Numbered from the stretch's first letter, positions 1 to 12,010 are shown. The stretch is 64,000 nt of DNA from CAWAHD01 sp963781785 (GCA_963781785.1 CAWAHD010000005.1:992001-1056000), one strand, 5' to 3'. Numbers and translations: made by a program. The notes: a model not told the origin generated them from the letters alone.

Positions 1-3000
1 GGGCTGTTCGGGCAGTTCGGGCTGCCGGCCGTGGAAGTCAGACCAGGCTTGGCCGAGCTCGTCCGCCGGGAAGGAGACCGGGGCGCCGGCGGGATCGATG
101 CGGCGGCCGGAGAACAGTCCCGAGAGCCGCACGAGGTCTCCGGCCGGCGTCGGGCCGGGGGTCAGGTCCCAGAGGATCACGCCGGATCGTGTGAAGGCCA
201 TGACGTGGGCCCGGTCGCAGAGTCGGACCTGTTCGGTGGCCCCCACCGACAGAGGCGGTCCCAGGGGCAAACCGGTCTCAGTCTCCCAGACGTGGACCGC
301 GCTCTGGGACGCGGTGAGCGCCAGACGACCGTCGGTACTGAGGGCGACGGCCGACTTGGATTCGGCCGGCGTCAGCGGCGGGCCGGCCGCGCGGCCGGTC
401 CGGACGTCCCACACCCGAGCCGTGCTGTCCGCCAACTGGGCGATGAACCGTCGGCCATCGCCACTGAACGCAACGGCCTGGACTGCATCCCGCGCCGGGA
501 TCGGCCCGCCGGGAAGGGGCACGCCGCTCTCGGCATCGAGCCGATAAACGGCCGCATCGCCGACAGTGGCCAGCACCGCCTGTCCGTCGGCCGCGAAGGT
601 ACCGCAAAGCGGCATCTGCCGGCCTTCAACAACCCACGAAACCCACGACGCTTTGCGGTCCGGTGCTCTGGGCGAAATGACCGCAGGCCCGACCGCTCTA
701 CCTGTGGCCGTGTCCCAGAGTTGAGCCAGTCCATCCTGAACCGTCAGGACACGGCGGCCGTCCGGGCTGAACGCGACACAGAGCACGTTGCGGTTCGCGT
801 CGACCGGCAGCGGCTTGCCCTGGTTCGACGACAGGTTCCAGAGCCAGACCGCGGAGGTGGAGTATTGCGGCGTGGCTCCGGACGCGGTGGCGGCGTGGCG
901 GCCGTCGGGCGAGAGGGCCACGAAGTCGACATACTGGGCCTCTTTCCCGGCGTGCTTCAAATCCGCGCTAACCGGTGGATTGGTATGGAGGTCCCAGGCG
1001 CGGACGGGAGTGATCTGGGGCGTTGCCTTGCCGGCCAACACCGCGATCAACCGGTGGCCGTCGGCGCTCAAGGCGGCATGAAAGACATAGGCGAAGCCCG
1101 ATTCGGAAACAACCGGCGCCGCGAGGCGGCCATCCGAGCGCTGAATGACGTGGAGGCTCACCTGCTTGATCGTCTTGCCCCGCACGCGGTTCGACTTCGA
1201 CTCCCAGCGAACCACGAGCCGGCCGTCGGGAGTCGACCATCGACCCGGCAGAGACCGCCCAGTTCCTGGGGCCGGCCCGGTCAGGTCCCAGGCGCAGACT
1301 CCAGCGCGCGCGGTGCCGTCGAGCTTCCCACGGTGACGAGCAGCCGGCCGTCGGGGTTGAACCGGAGGCTCCATGCGGTCCCCGCGTGGCGCAGGGGAGG
1401 CGTGACCGGCTCGAGGGTGTGAGCGTCCCAGACCCGGGCCACTCCTGCGCGGCCGCTGAGCGTGGCGAGCCAGCGGCCGTCCGGGCTGAAGGCGACCGCG
1501 GTGGCCGCTCCCTGGAGTGGCGCGGAATGGCCCAGTGATTTCGCCGTGGCGATGTCCCAGGTCCGGGCAGACGCCGACCCGCCGGTCACGAGCCGCCTTC
1601 CATCGGGGCTGAAGGTCACGACGAAGATAACCCCGGCCCCGGCGTCGCCGTGGGTCACGGGTCCCAGCAGCAACTTGGCGGAGAAGGTGTCCCAAACGCG
1701 CACCGCGCTGCCGGCGTAGCCACCCCCGGTCAGCGTGACCAGCCGGGATCCGTCGGGACTGAACGCGAGATGTCCGATGTACGTGGGATGGGCAAGCGGC
1801 GGCGTTCGCGGCCGGCCCGTTTCGGCGTCGAAGACCTGGACGAAGGGCCCGGTCAGTGCGACGAGGGCGTTGATGTTCGTGGCCCGGACGGCCAGCAACC
1901 GGCCGTCGTCCGTATAGACCACGTCCCCGATTCCCAACTGGCTGGAGCTCACCGGCGTGGTTTCGAGACCGGTGATCCCGAAATGGGCCGCTTGCTGGAG
2001 TCGGAAGTTTTCCATGGAGGAGATCAGAGGCCGGTCCTTGAGGTCCAGGACGATTCTGCGCTGGGCCTCCAGGAGATTCTGCTTCAATTGAGCGGCGATC
2101 GCAGGCGCCGTTTCCCGGCCTGAAGCGAGGTCCCAGATCTGCAAGGGCAGCGGGTTTCCCCAGGTCGCCACGCGGCGGCCATCGGGGCGAAAGGTCAGGT
2201 CGCGAACTTGCCCGGCGATCGCGATCGCCGGGCCGACGGCACGGTTGCCGGCCACGTCCCACGCCAAGAGCTCAGTGACGATTTCGTTGGGCTTGGCACC
2301 GGGCCGCTCCCCGAGCCGCACGGCCACGCGGCCGTCGGGACTGAGCCGGAAGTTGCCAACCGGCTGGGGCAGCGAAAGGCGCGTTTCCTCGCGATGGCCG
2401 GTGAGGGGATCGAGAGTCGCGACCAGGCCGTCGGCCCCGCCGACGAGGCGAGCTCCGTCGGGTGCGAAGGCCACCGACTCTTTCGGGCCCAGGGGGATCC
2501 GAGCCAGGTGGACCAGCCGGGGGACGCGCCGCAAGGTCGCATTGACCCTCGTCCGGTGCAGCGGGCCGCGATCGGGGTGGTTGGCGTCGATCGCCAGCGC
2601 GTCGGCATACCAGGGCAGGCAGGCGAGCCAGTCCCCCTCGGCCCTCGGCTGATTCGCGTTGCTGACTAAGTGGTTCGACAGGCGTTCCTCGGCGATCGCC
2701 GTTTGTTTCTGGGCCTTCGATCGCTCGGCCTCGGCAAGGGCGCGCTGGTCCTGCGCCACCGTGTTGGCGGCCTCGGCGTCTTGCCGCGCCTGCTTCTCGG
2801 CCGCCGCGAGCTTTGTCTTCTGTTCGGCCTGATCGCGGAACCGGATGGCCGCCCAGGAAGACCCGCTGGCGACACCGGCGAGCACGACGAACAAGGCGGT
2901 GAGCAAGCTGGCGACGAGCGGATTGCGCCGGCACCAGCGCCAGGCGCTCGGCCCGGCTCACGGGCCGGGCCACGATCGGCTCGCGCCGGAGCCATCGGCC

Positions 3001-4309
3001 CAGGTCGTCGGCCAGGTCCCGGGCGGAGGCATACCGGCCTGGGATCTCCTTTTGCAGGCATTTCAGGCAGATCGTCTCCAGGTCCAGATCGACGGCCGGG
3101 TTCAGCACCGGGCGCAACGGGCTCGCGGTCGAGGACCTGCAAGAGCGTCTCCATCGCGCTGGAAGACTGGAACGGCGGCCGGCCGGTCAGGAGGCAGTAG
3201 AGCACCGCGCCGAGCGAATAGATGTCGGCCGCCGGCCCGAGGGCGCGGGTATCGCCCGATGCCTGCTCGGGGGGCATATAGCTGGGCGTCCCCATCACAG
3301 CGCCGGAGGCGGTCAGGCCCTCATCCGACTCGACCTTCTTGGCCAGGCCGAAGTCGGTGACCTTGGGTTGGCCGTTCTGGTCGAGCAGCACGTTCTGGGG
3401 CTTGAGGTCGCGGTGGATGACGCCCCGGTCGTGGGCGTACTGGATCGCCTCGGCCACCTCGCGCGTCAGCGTGGCCGCCTCGCGCGGGGGCAGTGGACCG
3501 CTGGCGACTTTCTGGGACAGGCTCGAGCCCTCGACGAGGCCCATGCTGAAGTAGTGCTGGTCCTGGTGCTGGCCGATCTCGTAGATCGGTACGATCCCCG
3601 GGTGATCGAGCCCGGCGGCGGCCTCGGCCTCCAGGTGAAACCGCCGGACGTCCATCTCGTCGGCGAGCTGGCCCGCCAGGATCATCTTGAGCGCCACCGG
3701 GCGATTCAGGCTGACCTGGCGGGCGCGGTAGACGACGCCCATGCCGCCGCGGGCGATCTCGGAGAGCAGCTCGTAGTCGCCGAAGTCGCGGACCTTGCCC
3801 GGCGCCTGCGCCGCGGGAGATGACGTCGCGCCGTGCTCCAAGGTCGGCGCGTCGCCCGCCCGGCCGTGGGGCGAGGTCGCGTCGCTCACGGCGGTCGGAG
3901 GCAGGGTCGCCGCCTCGTGGACCGTCGGGGGCGGGGGCATCGTCGGCGCCTTGGCGCCGACCGCGGTCGGAGGCAGGGTCGCCGCCTCGTGGACCGTCGT
4001 CGCGGGTTCCGGCGTCGGAGGTCCCTCGGCGAACGCCCGTGCGATCGCGGCGGCCTGGTCGGAAAAGCGGGCCAGGTACTCGGCGGCGGTCGGTTGCTCG
4101 CTCGCGTTACGACGCAGCTCCAGCTCCAGGGCGATCAGCTCGAAGGCCAGCGCATCGCGCAGCGGCCCGGGTTCCGAAGGCAGGTCATCCTCGATCCGCG
4201 GCCGATGGCTGGGCGACCAGGCGGCCTCGAAAGCGCGGCAGACGGCATCGACATGCCGTGCCTCGTCGGGGTTCAGTTTGGAGAATGCGTCCGATCGGTT
4301 CGGGTCCAT
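1..4309 (-). CDS. Ser/Thr protein kinase with C-terminal WD40 repeats (frameshifted, C-terminus beyond left edge)
   Basis: Membrane-anchored eukaryotic-type protein kinase. From the start at 4309 there is an N-terminal leader of about 170 residues in which the linker TVHEAATLPPTAV occurs twice. The kinase domain follows, with Gly-rich loop ARGGMGVVYRA, VALK lysine, catalytic loop HRDLKPQN (about 3400-3420) and DFG (about 3350). A single membrane segment lies near 2860-2910, then a charged coiled coil (about 2690-2850), then WD40 repeats with repeated SPDGR and WD signatures down to base 1. The frame breaks near 3112, 2940 and 1316. Each time another frame continues the same domain, for example DGTARAGVCAWDLTG after 1316. 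No stop is met from there to base 1, so the propeller continues outside the window. Function (known of the family): signalling kinase, substrate unknown. The WD40 part lies after the membrane segment and is inferred to be outside the cytoplasm. Confidence 0.88.
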
Positions 4310-4527
4310 GGGTCGGTCCTCCCGGAATCGGTGCCAACCCGATCATGTCCAGACGACCAGGATTTGTGCCAAGAACCGGTCTCCTCGAGCCGGCTAGAGC
4401 TCTGCATCCCGGCTTCTCCCGGGAAAACGCGGGGGAAATGTCACAACGCACCGGATTCCGGACATGAACCGATATCATGGGTCAGAATCGCCTGCGAGGC
4501 AAGAACCATCCGGAAATCGACAACCGG

Positions 4528-4673
4528 AGAGGAAGGACAGACATCGCAGGGGTCAGCGCCACTCAGGGAATGGACGGGAAGGCGACGGGAAGAGCAGGCA
4601 TTGGAGACGGCGGCGCCACTCGGCGAATGAATCAGATCGACCGCCGTAAAATTTGTGTGGCAGGATGGTTTGG
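4528..4673 (+). repeat. 205-bp inverted-end element, copy A, left part
   Basis: Left part of a dispersed element that recurs at 12011, 28459, 29687, 50627, 52899, 60755 and 61976. It starts GAGAGGAAGGACAG and carries an extra partial duplication of its left end (about 4528-4610) before the usual core GGCGCCACTCGGCGAATG. It is interrupted at 4673 by the IS256-family element, and the last 8 bases TGGTTTGG (4666-4673) are the target site. Confidence 0.85.
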
Positions 4674-6089
4674 GAGCCTGTAAGAAATATTGTGTCAACG
4701 TAAGGAATCGGTTATCTCACCCTAACCTACTTACCTTACGGAGACTGTCGCATGGACGCGATTTTGACAGGCAAGGCCGAACAGTTGGCACGCGAGATCG
4801 CCTCGCAGGCCACGACACTCGCGGAGCTGAACGGCCTCCTCAAGCTCATGATGGGCTCGGCTCTCGAGCGCATGCTCGATACCGAAATGGACGTTCACCT
4901 CGGCCGCAAACAGTTGCCTGGGGCCGCTGAGGACCCGTTGGTGCCGGGCGTCGCGGATCCTTTTGCTGACCCGCCGTGTAAACCCCGTGCGAAGAATCGT
5001 CGCAATGGTCGTTCCGAAAAGACCGTGCAAGGCGATCTCGGCAAGATCATGATCGCGACTCCGCGCGATCGCGATGGCACTTTCGAGCCCCAGTTGATCC
5101 TCAAACATCAACGTCGATTGACCGGGTTCGACGAGAAGATTCTCGCACTCTATGCCAAAGGGATGACCACTCGGGATATTCAGGAAGTCGTGAAAGAACT
5201 TTATAGCGTCGATGTGTCGCCGACGCTGGTCTCGGAGATCACCGCCGACCTCGACGCGCAAGTGACCGCGTGGCGCACCCGGCAGCTCGACCCGGTCTGG
5301 CCGATCGTCTATCTCGACGGCATCGTGGTGCATGTGCGTGGTGCCAATGGTCGAGTTTCGCCTCAGACAATGTACGTGGCCCTGGGGGTGAATATACGGG
5401 GCCGCAAGGAACTTTTGGGCCTCTGGCTCGGCGAAACCGAAGGGGCCAAGTTTTGGTTGTCATGCTTGACCGATCTGAAGAATCGCGGCCTGAAGGACAT
5501 CTTCATCGCCTGCATGGACGGCCTCTCAGGTTTCCCCGAGCGCTCTGCGCAGCATACCCGGAAGCCAAGGTGCAACTGTGCATCGTGCATCTGGTGCGGG
5601 CTGCGCTGAAGTACGTGGTGGACAAAGACAGCGACCAGGTCATAGTGGACCTGAAAAAGATCTACCAGGCCCCGACGGTCACTGAAGCCGAAGAAGCGCT
5701 GGACGCTTTTGCTCAAGGTTGGGGTGAGAAATATCCGACCATCGTCAAACAGTGGCGTTTGAAGTGGCCGGACATCGCGGCTATGTTCGAGTTCCCGCCG
5801 GCGATTCGCAGGGCGATCTATACGACCAATGCCATCGAGTCGGTGAACAGCGTGATCCGCAAGTTCACGCGGAACCGCAAGCAGTACCCGAATGAGGAGT
5901 CAGCGCTGAAGCTGGTCTACATGGCGATTCACGAGGCGTCCAAGAAGTGGACGCTGCCAATCCCCAAATGGAGAGAAGCGCTGAATCACTTCGCGATCAT
6001 CTTCGAGGATCGGCTCCCGCCCCTCGCCCGAAACTGACGCACGCAAAAGTCGTTCCCACCTGCGTTGACACAAAAAGATTTACAGGCCC
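4674..6089 (+). mobile_element. IS256-family insertion sequence, complete (1416 bp)
   Basis: Both ends are visible. The 29-bp terminal inverted repeats match at 22 positions (left from GAGCCTGTAA, right complement from GGGCCTGTAA; both end TTGTGTCAACG plus two bases). They are flanked by a perfect 8-bp direct repeat TGGTTTGG at 4666-4673 and 6090-6097. Removing the element and one repeat restores the uninterrupted core of the 205-bp element seen elsewhere in the window. Target duplications of 8-9 bp are usual for IS256-family elements. Confidence 0.95.
4752..6037 (+). CDS. IS256-family transposase, frameshifted
   Basis: Mutator-like DDE transposase. The first aspartate is in PIVYLDGIVVHV (about 5305-5335), the second in IACMDGLSGFPE (about 5510-5540) and the glutamate in TTNAIESVNSVIRKFTRNRK (about 5825-5880). 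The N-terminal half reads from 4752. Near 5544 the frame breaks inside the conserved stretch FPE-ALCAAYPEAKV, and the rest (QLCIVHLVRAALKYV to LPPLARN) is read in another frame to 6037. One missing G in the sequence GAGCGCTC (expected GAGGCGCTC) explains it. Full length would be about 428 residues, normal for the family. Whether this copy is active depends on whether the missing base is real. Confidence 0.92.
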
Positions 6090-6127
6090 TGGTTTGGATT
6101 GCTGCGTGACTCCCACATTCGACTAGT
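6090..6127 (+). repeat. 205-bp element, copy A, middle part between two insertion sequences
   Basis: These 38 bases include the right TGGTTTGG target duplication (6090-6097) and the core continuation ATTGCTGCGTGACTCCCACA (6098-6117), followed by TTCG and the palindrome ACTAGT (6122-6127). That palindrome is the target of the second insertion and is repeated at 8026-8031. Confidence 0.85.
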
Positions 6128-8025
6128 CCTCAACCAAGCGTGATATATACTTCGCCGACGTTAAATTTTAAGAAAAAGCTCGAAAACCTCCGGGGTTTAT
6201 GGAATAATGTAGGTTCAATCACATCCTCACTGTTCCAAGACCAAAGAGGCTTTCGAGTGACTGCTACTCTCCGAAAAAAACGTCTGGCTCGCAAGAAGAG
6301 AATGTTTCAGGAAGGACGGCGGCGAATTCGTCTCCGCCTCGAGAATGTGTGCGAGGCCGAGCGGCCCGAACCCATGATGACCGCCACCAATATCCACTAC
6401 GAACACGCTCATCGCGTCAAAGGGCTCTGTGCCGGTGGTATCGGCGCCATTTTCATGATGGCTCGAGCGATCGGCTTAGTCGACGGTATCAATCGGGACC
6501 TCCATCTTCTCAAGCGACATTTGCCCTATCACGAATCCGACCATGTCCTGAACATCGCCTTCAACACCGTTGCCGGCGGCCAGCGGATGGAGCACCTTGA
6601 ACTTCGGCGCAACGACGAGGTCTATCTCGATGCCCTGGGCGCCAAGCGGATTCCCGACCCCACCACCGCGGGTGATTTCTGCCGGCGATTTACACCTGCC
6701 GACGTCCTGACCTTGATCGACATCATCAATGACGCCCGCCTTCGCGCCTGGGCACAGCAATCCGCCGAGTTTTTCGAGGAAGCTTTCGTCGATGCGGACG
6801 GCACCATGGTCCCAACCGATGCCGAGTGCAAGCAAGGCGTCGACATCGACCACAACGGCGACTGGGGTTATCAGCCCCTGGTGATCTCGCTGGCCAACAC
6901 CGCCGAGCCGCTCTATCTGGTCAATCGTAGCGGTAACCGTCCCTCACACGAGCAGGCCGACGTCTATCTCGACAAAGCGGCCGACCTCTGCCGTCAAGCC
7001 GGGTTTCGCAAGATCACCATGCGGGGCGACACCGACTTCACACAGACCAAGCACCTGGACCGCTGGGACGACATGAAGGACATCCGCTTTATTTTCGGCT
7101 TCGGCGCACATCCCAAACTGGTGGCCTTGGCTGAAGACCTCCCGGAGGATGCCTATTCCTACCTGGAACGTCGACCGAAGTATCAAATCAAGACGGTTCC
7201 CCGCCAAACGCCCGAGCGGGTCAAGGCCGGGATCGTCCAAGCTCGCGGGTATGAGACGGTCCACACGATGGAAGAATGGGTGGCCGAGTTCGATTATCGA
7301 CCGGTGGTCTGCAAAAAGGGCTATCGGCTCATCGTGGTCCGCAAGCGGCTCGAGGTTGAGAAAGGGCAGTTGGTGTTGTGGGAACGGTATCGCTATTTCT
7401 TTTACATCACCAACGACCGCACCACTCCGGCCGACGAGATCGTGTTCTTGGCCAACGGCCGCTGCAATCAGGAGAACTTGATCGCGCAGCTCAAGGGAGG
7501 GGTCAAGGCACTGACGACTCCAGTGGATAACCTGGTCAGCAATTGGGCCTACATGGTGATGGCATCGTTGGCTTGGAGCCTTAAGGCCTGAAGCGCCCTG
7601 CTGGTGCCGGTAACGCCTCGGCACGCGGATAAGCATAACACCGAGAAACGGACCTTGCTGCGAATGGAGTTCGCGACGTACTGCGCGGCTTTTATTCAGA
7701 TGCCATGCCAGATTGTGCGGAGCGGACGCCGATTGATCTATCGCTTTCTATCCTGGAACCCCTGGCAATCTGTATTCCTACGGTTGGTGGACCGGCTGCA
7801 CGGCTCCCTGTTGTGTTGAGCGAACACAACCTTGAAGTCGGAGTCTGGATGCTCCGATGCACCTGGGCCGCCAAGAGAAGAGAGGAGAGATGTGCATGAA
7901 AAGGCAGGTTGAGGATGACGAACGGGGGCCGCGCCCCCCGGCATGTGGAAGCTGCGCCTGTTACCCACGCATCCACATGCATGGATTGTAGGTGTGCTCG
8001 GTTAATATATCACGCTTGTTTTGGG
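6128..8025 (+). mobile_element. IS1380-family insertion sequence (1898 bp)
   Basis: The inverted ends are CCTCAACCAAGCGTGATATA at the left and, read on the other strand, CCCAAAACAAGCGTGATATA at the right. They are flanked by the direct repeat ACTAGT at 6122-6127 and 8026-8031. The site is palindromic, so the true duplication may be 4 to 6 bp around CTAG. The length fits the family. About 200 bases between the transposase stop (7819) and the right end hold no recognisable gene. The element sits only 38 bp from the IS256 copy, inside the same copy of the 205-bp element. Confidence 0.92.
6140..7819 (+). pseudogene. IS1380-family transposase interrupted by an in-frame TGA
   Basis: DDE transposase of the IS1380 family. 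Diagnostic stretches are HLELRRNDEVYLDALGA, IPDPTTAGDFCRRF, GDTDFT and NGRCNQENLIAQLKGG. The reading frame is continuous from 6140 to 7819 except for TGA at 7589-7591. After it the same frame continues SALLVPVTPRHADKHNTEKR and ends RLIYRFLSWNPWQ...RLHGSLLC. From memory of the family a Trp (TGG) is expected after SLKA, so one G-to-A change explains the stop. Without it the product would be about 559 residues; with it the C-terminal about 75 residues are lost. The true start may lie downstream of 6140. This may be a natural nonsense mutation or a base error. Confidence 0.88.
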
Positions 8026-8120
8026 ACTAGTGGCGCCCTGGTGGCGAAGCAGAGCGGCTGCGCGCGGGTTTGGTAACGTGGCCGGACGGATGTGCTGCCG
8101 CATTGCCTGTCCTAAGTCTC
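8026..8120 (+). repeat. 205-bp element, copy A, right part
   Basis: Begins with the ACTAGT duplication, then the usual right half: GGCGCCCTGGTGGCGAAGCA, GCGCGCGGGTTTGGTAACGT and the right inverted end TTGCCTGTCCTAAGTCT. It ends about 77 bp from the stop codon of the minus-strand gene at 8197. Confidence 0.85.
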
Positions 8121-8196
8121 TGTCCTTTACAGGATGGCCGATGAACGGAAAGCACCGCGCTCTTCGTCCTCCGAAATGACTGCGGGCCTTCCTCGT

Positions 8197-9520
8197 TCAT
8201 TTTCGGGTTACGAACTGTTCGCGTTTTGCGTCCCAATGGGTGCCGCGTTCGGCGGCTGCCTTGAGAAGGACCCTCCATTGATCATCGCGGACATTTTCAC
8301 GGTGACCAGTCGGCGGGAGAAGTCCCTCGACCATAGCCAACGCCTGCGATCGGATGGACATGGTCGCCTGCGTACGGGCGAAGTCATCGAGGGCCTGGAA
8401 TCGCCGGCTGTCCAGAATCGCCTCGGCGGCGGCCAGGGGATTCGCGGTCGGGACGAGCGGGTCATCCCGGATCACCCCATGAAGCCGGGCCCAGCGAATG
8501 TGGGACGATGGTCGTTCGGGTGCCCCTGCCATCCCGATCTGGTGACCCACCATGAATGGGATATCCGCGGAGAGCGTCATCGGAATCAAGGACCATCTCA
8601 GGGCCTCGGCGGACTTGCCTTCGACGAGGAACACCGCGATCCCCGGCTCGGGTATTCGATCGTCGAGCCGGATCGGCTCGAAAAGGACGCGGATGATCCA
8701 GAAGACAACATCTTGATCAAAGATGTCACCGGCGTTCCGAGACAACTCGACGTATTTCTCCAGGACGGCGAGGGCGCGTTCCTTGCCGAGGGACCGTAAA
8801 GCATTGACCGCCCGAATCAGTGCGACGCCGTCCGGATCGGAGAAGGGCCAGCCGCGGGCACGGTTGATGAGCTCGAGCTTACGCGATAATCGCAGCGCCC
8901 TTGGAATGGAGAGGATCCGGACGCTGGAAGGAACGGCCGGCGCCCGGGAGCTCCAGTCGAGGTGATGACTCGTCTTGCTCCGCACGGTGTGCCGTGCCAG
9001 AGCCACGCCGAATTGAAACGACTGCGCCTGATCTCGATCGTGCTTCGTCTTGCGAAGGTCGAAACACACCCGAAACCTCCCCGACGGGCTCGTGACCGCC
9101 GTCTCGTGCACTGTGTCGGCCTGGTCCATGCCTCTGGACCAATCCGGCCGCGCGCGGGGCGTCGTTCCGAGGTAGACCGTGACACCCTGAAACCAGTTGA
9201 TGGGCCGTGTGCGCGTGTGACCCTTATCATTCATCCGGATCTGGCCGCGAACCGTGCAGAAGTTGCCCAGTGCATCCAGCACGGCTTCTTGCCAATCGAC
9301 GCTGAGGGCGTTCAATGTCTGTTCGTCCGGTCGATCGGCGTACCCCTTGATCTCCGTGTATACTTCCGATCCGGACCATTCACGCGGCGTCCAGTGCCAC
9401 GACGTAGCGCCGGACCTGGCTTGGACCTGGCCGTCATCATCCTGAGGCCCTGAGAATCGCGGGCGGGACATGGACGGCTAGCAGCAGGCAAGCGCAAGCG
9501 ACGATCGGCATGCGACCCAT
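8197..9520 (-). CDS. hypothetical secreted protein (frameshift just after signal peptide)
   Basis: Not recognised. The likely start is ATG at 9520, giving MGRMPIVACACLLLAVHVPP, a clear signal peptide. Near 9445 the frame must change so that RASG runs into GPQDDDGQVQARSG, after which about 415 residues read to the stop at 8197. The mature part has aromatic and charged stretches (SWHWTPREWSGSEVYTEIKG) and a C-terminal half resembling helical repeats (LGKERALAVLEKYVELSRNAG, AAAEAILDSRRFQALDDFA). It begins just beyond the TGA of the HEAT-repeat gene (TGACATG junction), with an AAAGGAGAGG Shine-Dalgarno inside that gene's last codons. The two are therefore cotranscribed and probably translationally coupled. 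An extracytoplasmic role is likely; the function is unknown. Confidence 0.7.
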
Positions 9521-9521
9521 G

Positions 9522-11679
9522 TCACGGCCTCTCCTTTCGGTCGGGATCTCGAACCTGTCGCAGGGCCTCGATCGCCTGGGATTGGACGGTCCAATCCGAC
9601 GACTCGGCCGTCGCCCGCAAGGCCGCGAGCGCCTCCTCGGTGCCGAGCGCTTCCAGTGCCTTGATCGCGGTTTCCGCATCGTCCGGAGCCGGCCGATGGA
9701 GCTCAGCCAAGAGGTAGCGGACGAACCTTCCGCCCGAGTGCTTCATTTTTGCGATCGTTTCCATCGCGTTGTGCCGGTCATAGGGAGCACCGCTCGCGAG
9801 CACGCGTTCCAACTCTCGGTCCAGGACAGCCGGGTCGTTGGCGATCCGGAAGACTGCACTCGCCGCCTTGAGCCGGATCAGGACGTCCGCGCCATCCAGC
9901 AGATTCTTGAGCGGCGTGATGGCCACGGAAGCCCTGGCACCGAGACCGCCGATCGCGTCGATGGCTTCGGCGCAAGTCCAGTAATCCTTGTTCTGGAGTT
10001 GCGCGACCAGATAGGGGATGACGACCTCATCCTCTCCTTTCAGGACGTTCAGGACGGAGATGGCCAGTCGGTCCGCGAACGCGCCATTGCGGGCAGCGTC
10101 GATGATCGTCAGCGCGGTTCCGCGGGGGTCCCCTGTCGTCATGCACAAGGCACTCGCCCACGCCCCGGTCGTCCAGAGGTCCTGGCCATTCAGGCCGCGT
10201 TCGAGGATGTCTCGTGTCACCTCAGACCGGATCTTGAGGCGTCCGACTGTTTCCGCGAACGGGAGCAGCGGGATCGCTCCGTCACGCCACAGCGACAGGA
10301 GAACCGGCTCCACATCCCGCCCGACGACGGGTCCGATGGCGGCGAGCGTCCGGATCGCCTGTTGCGCGATCTCGGCATTCGGGTCCCGTGCCACCTGGAG
10401 GAGTTCCTGTTTCAGTGGTTCGGCCCTGGACCCGGCATCGGACAGAACGTCCAGCCCCGTCTCCCTGACCTTGGGATTGGGGTGTCGCAACATCACTCCG
10501 ATGCGGCGACAATCGTCGGCGGAGAGGTCCGGCAAGCCGATTGAACCGGAGCAATCGATGGGTTCATCCGCAGCGATGGCTAGCCTCTCGATGAGGCCGA
10601 GGAACCGCGGAGTGTCCCGGGTCACAGCCCAGACCGCCGCCGCGCAGTATTCAGCGGCTACTCGCAGTCGACCTGGAGAGTCGACCTCAAAGGGTTTATG
10701 CGGCTTGGGATGCCGCTTACGCTCCACATACTCCTTGATCGACCTGTCTGCCGCGGCCTCCAAGGCGACAGATGCCGACTTGCCTTTCGGGCCGAGCAAC
10801 GCCAGATATTTCGCGGCCAGGATCCGGGTCTCCTCATCCCCGTGCGCAAGGCCTGCGAACAACTCCGGAATGTCGATGACGGCGGGAGGACCGATGTGCT
10901 TCAGGGCTTCCTCTGCACGCGCTTTGATGAGTTCCGGCACTGCGCTCCGGGCTGCAATGCCATAGGCCGACAGCGCATCGCCGGCGTCGGAGCTCAGGTG
11001 CTCGCGAGATAGCGCCTCGGTCAATGCTGGAATCGCGATCGACGAGTCCTCGCAATGCGTTTTCAAGGCTCGCGCGGCCTCGACTGCGACCGCAAGCTCG
11101 GGATCCCGGAGCATGTCCGCCAGCCGCGGCACGCCCGGTTTACCGAGGGCGGACAGGGCTTCCACGAGCGCGGCTCGAACGCGCGGATCAGGGTCCTTGC
11201 TGAGCCGAGTGACGTCACCGACTTCCAGCCGCTTCAGCCGGACGAGCGCCTGCGTCGCCGCCGCCCGAGTTCTCCCGGTCGATACAGTCAGCAGTTTTCG
11301 CAGCGGGACCACGGCGGCGTCTCCGATCGACACCAAGGCTTCGACTGCGGCGCCGACGCGTCGCGTGATCCGGAGCGCTCAGTTTCTTGCTGATGGCCAC
11401 GATCACGGGACTTGCCTTCGATTTCATCGCCGACAACGCGCGGATTGCCAAGAAGGACTCCGGATGATCGCCATCTTCCAGGACAGCAATGAGGGCGGGG
11501 ACCTGGAGCGAGACATCGCCGTGGAGTTTTTCGCCCGAAGTCGTCCCTTGGAGCACGCTTGCGCCGCGATCTTGTGGCGTCTTTGGCTCCGCATGGTCAG
11601 ACACTTGAGCAGCCGCAGCATCGCATGAAACGGAGCCGATTATTCCGGCGAGAAGTACTGATCGAATGGATTGGACCAT
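9522..11679 (-). CDS. secreted HEAT-repeat protein (frameshifted)
   Basis: Starts at 11679 with MVQSIRSVLLAGIIGSVSC, a signal peptide possibly of lipoprotein type. The rest, about 690 residues, consists of helical HEAT/PBS-lyase-like repeats such as VPALIAVLEDGDHPESFLAI, DPDPRVRAALVEALSALG and DPNAEIAQQAIRTLAAIG. The frame breaks near 11365: the first segment reads LSAPDHATRR and the second continues VSIGDAAVVPLRKLL to the stop at 9522. HEAT repeats are protein-interaction scaffolds, and no catalytic motif is visible. First gene of a two-gene unit with the hypothetical secreted protein that follows directly. Confidence 0.8.
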
Positions 11680-12010
11680 GATCTTGTACCCCCTCCAAAG
11701 AGGTGGTCCGCGCTGAAGACCGCGTCTCCTGGCGCCGGCGACGTCGCTTTCGAGGGCGGCGCCTCGTTACCGATCAACCCGGTGCTAATCGTCGTCGCGG
11801 GAAACTCCGCCTCACCGGCCATTCTCCTGATCCGGGCGCGGTTGGGGAGGGTCAGCTCATCCTGGGGATCGGCTCGTCCGGCCGGGACGGAGATAATCCC
11901 GGCGCCGGCCGAGCCGCTCCCGCTCCTCCGCGTCTGCCCAAATCACCAGATTCGTCCGGCTACCGACTCGCCGGACATGCGTGTAGCCATTGTCCGCCGT
12001 CACCTTTGGG
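11680..12010. other. intergenic stretch, possible gene remnant
   Basis: 331 bases between the HEAT-repeat gene start and element copy B. On the minus strand one frame reads continuously from about 11910 to a stop at 11640 (AGIISVPAGRADPQDELTLP then MAGEAEFPATTISTGLIG), overlapping the start of the HEAT-repeat gene. It has no recognised homologue and no clear start. It may be the end of a broken gene or only leader DNA of the minus-strand pair. Nothing else is recognisable. Confidence 0.3.

Noticed and set aside
31..1422. Plus-strand open frame of 463 codons
   Set aside because: It is antisense to the WD40 repeats of the minus-strand kinase; its sequence has no domain character and the opposite strand shows repeated SPDGR and WD motifs.
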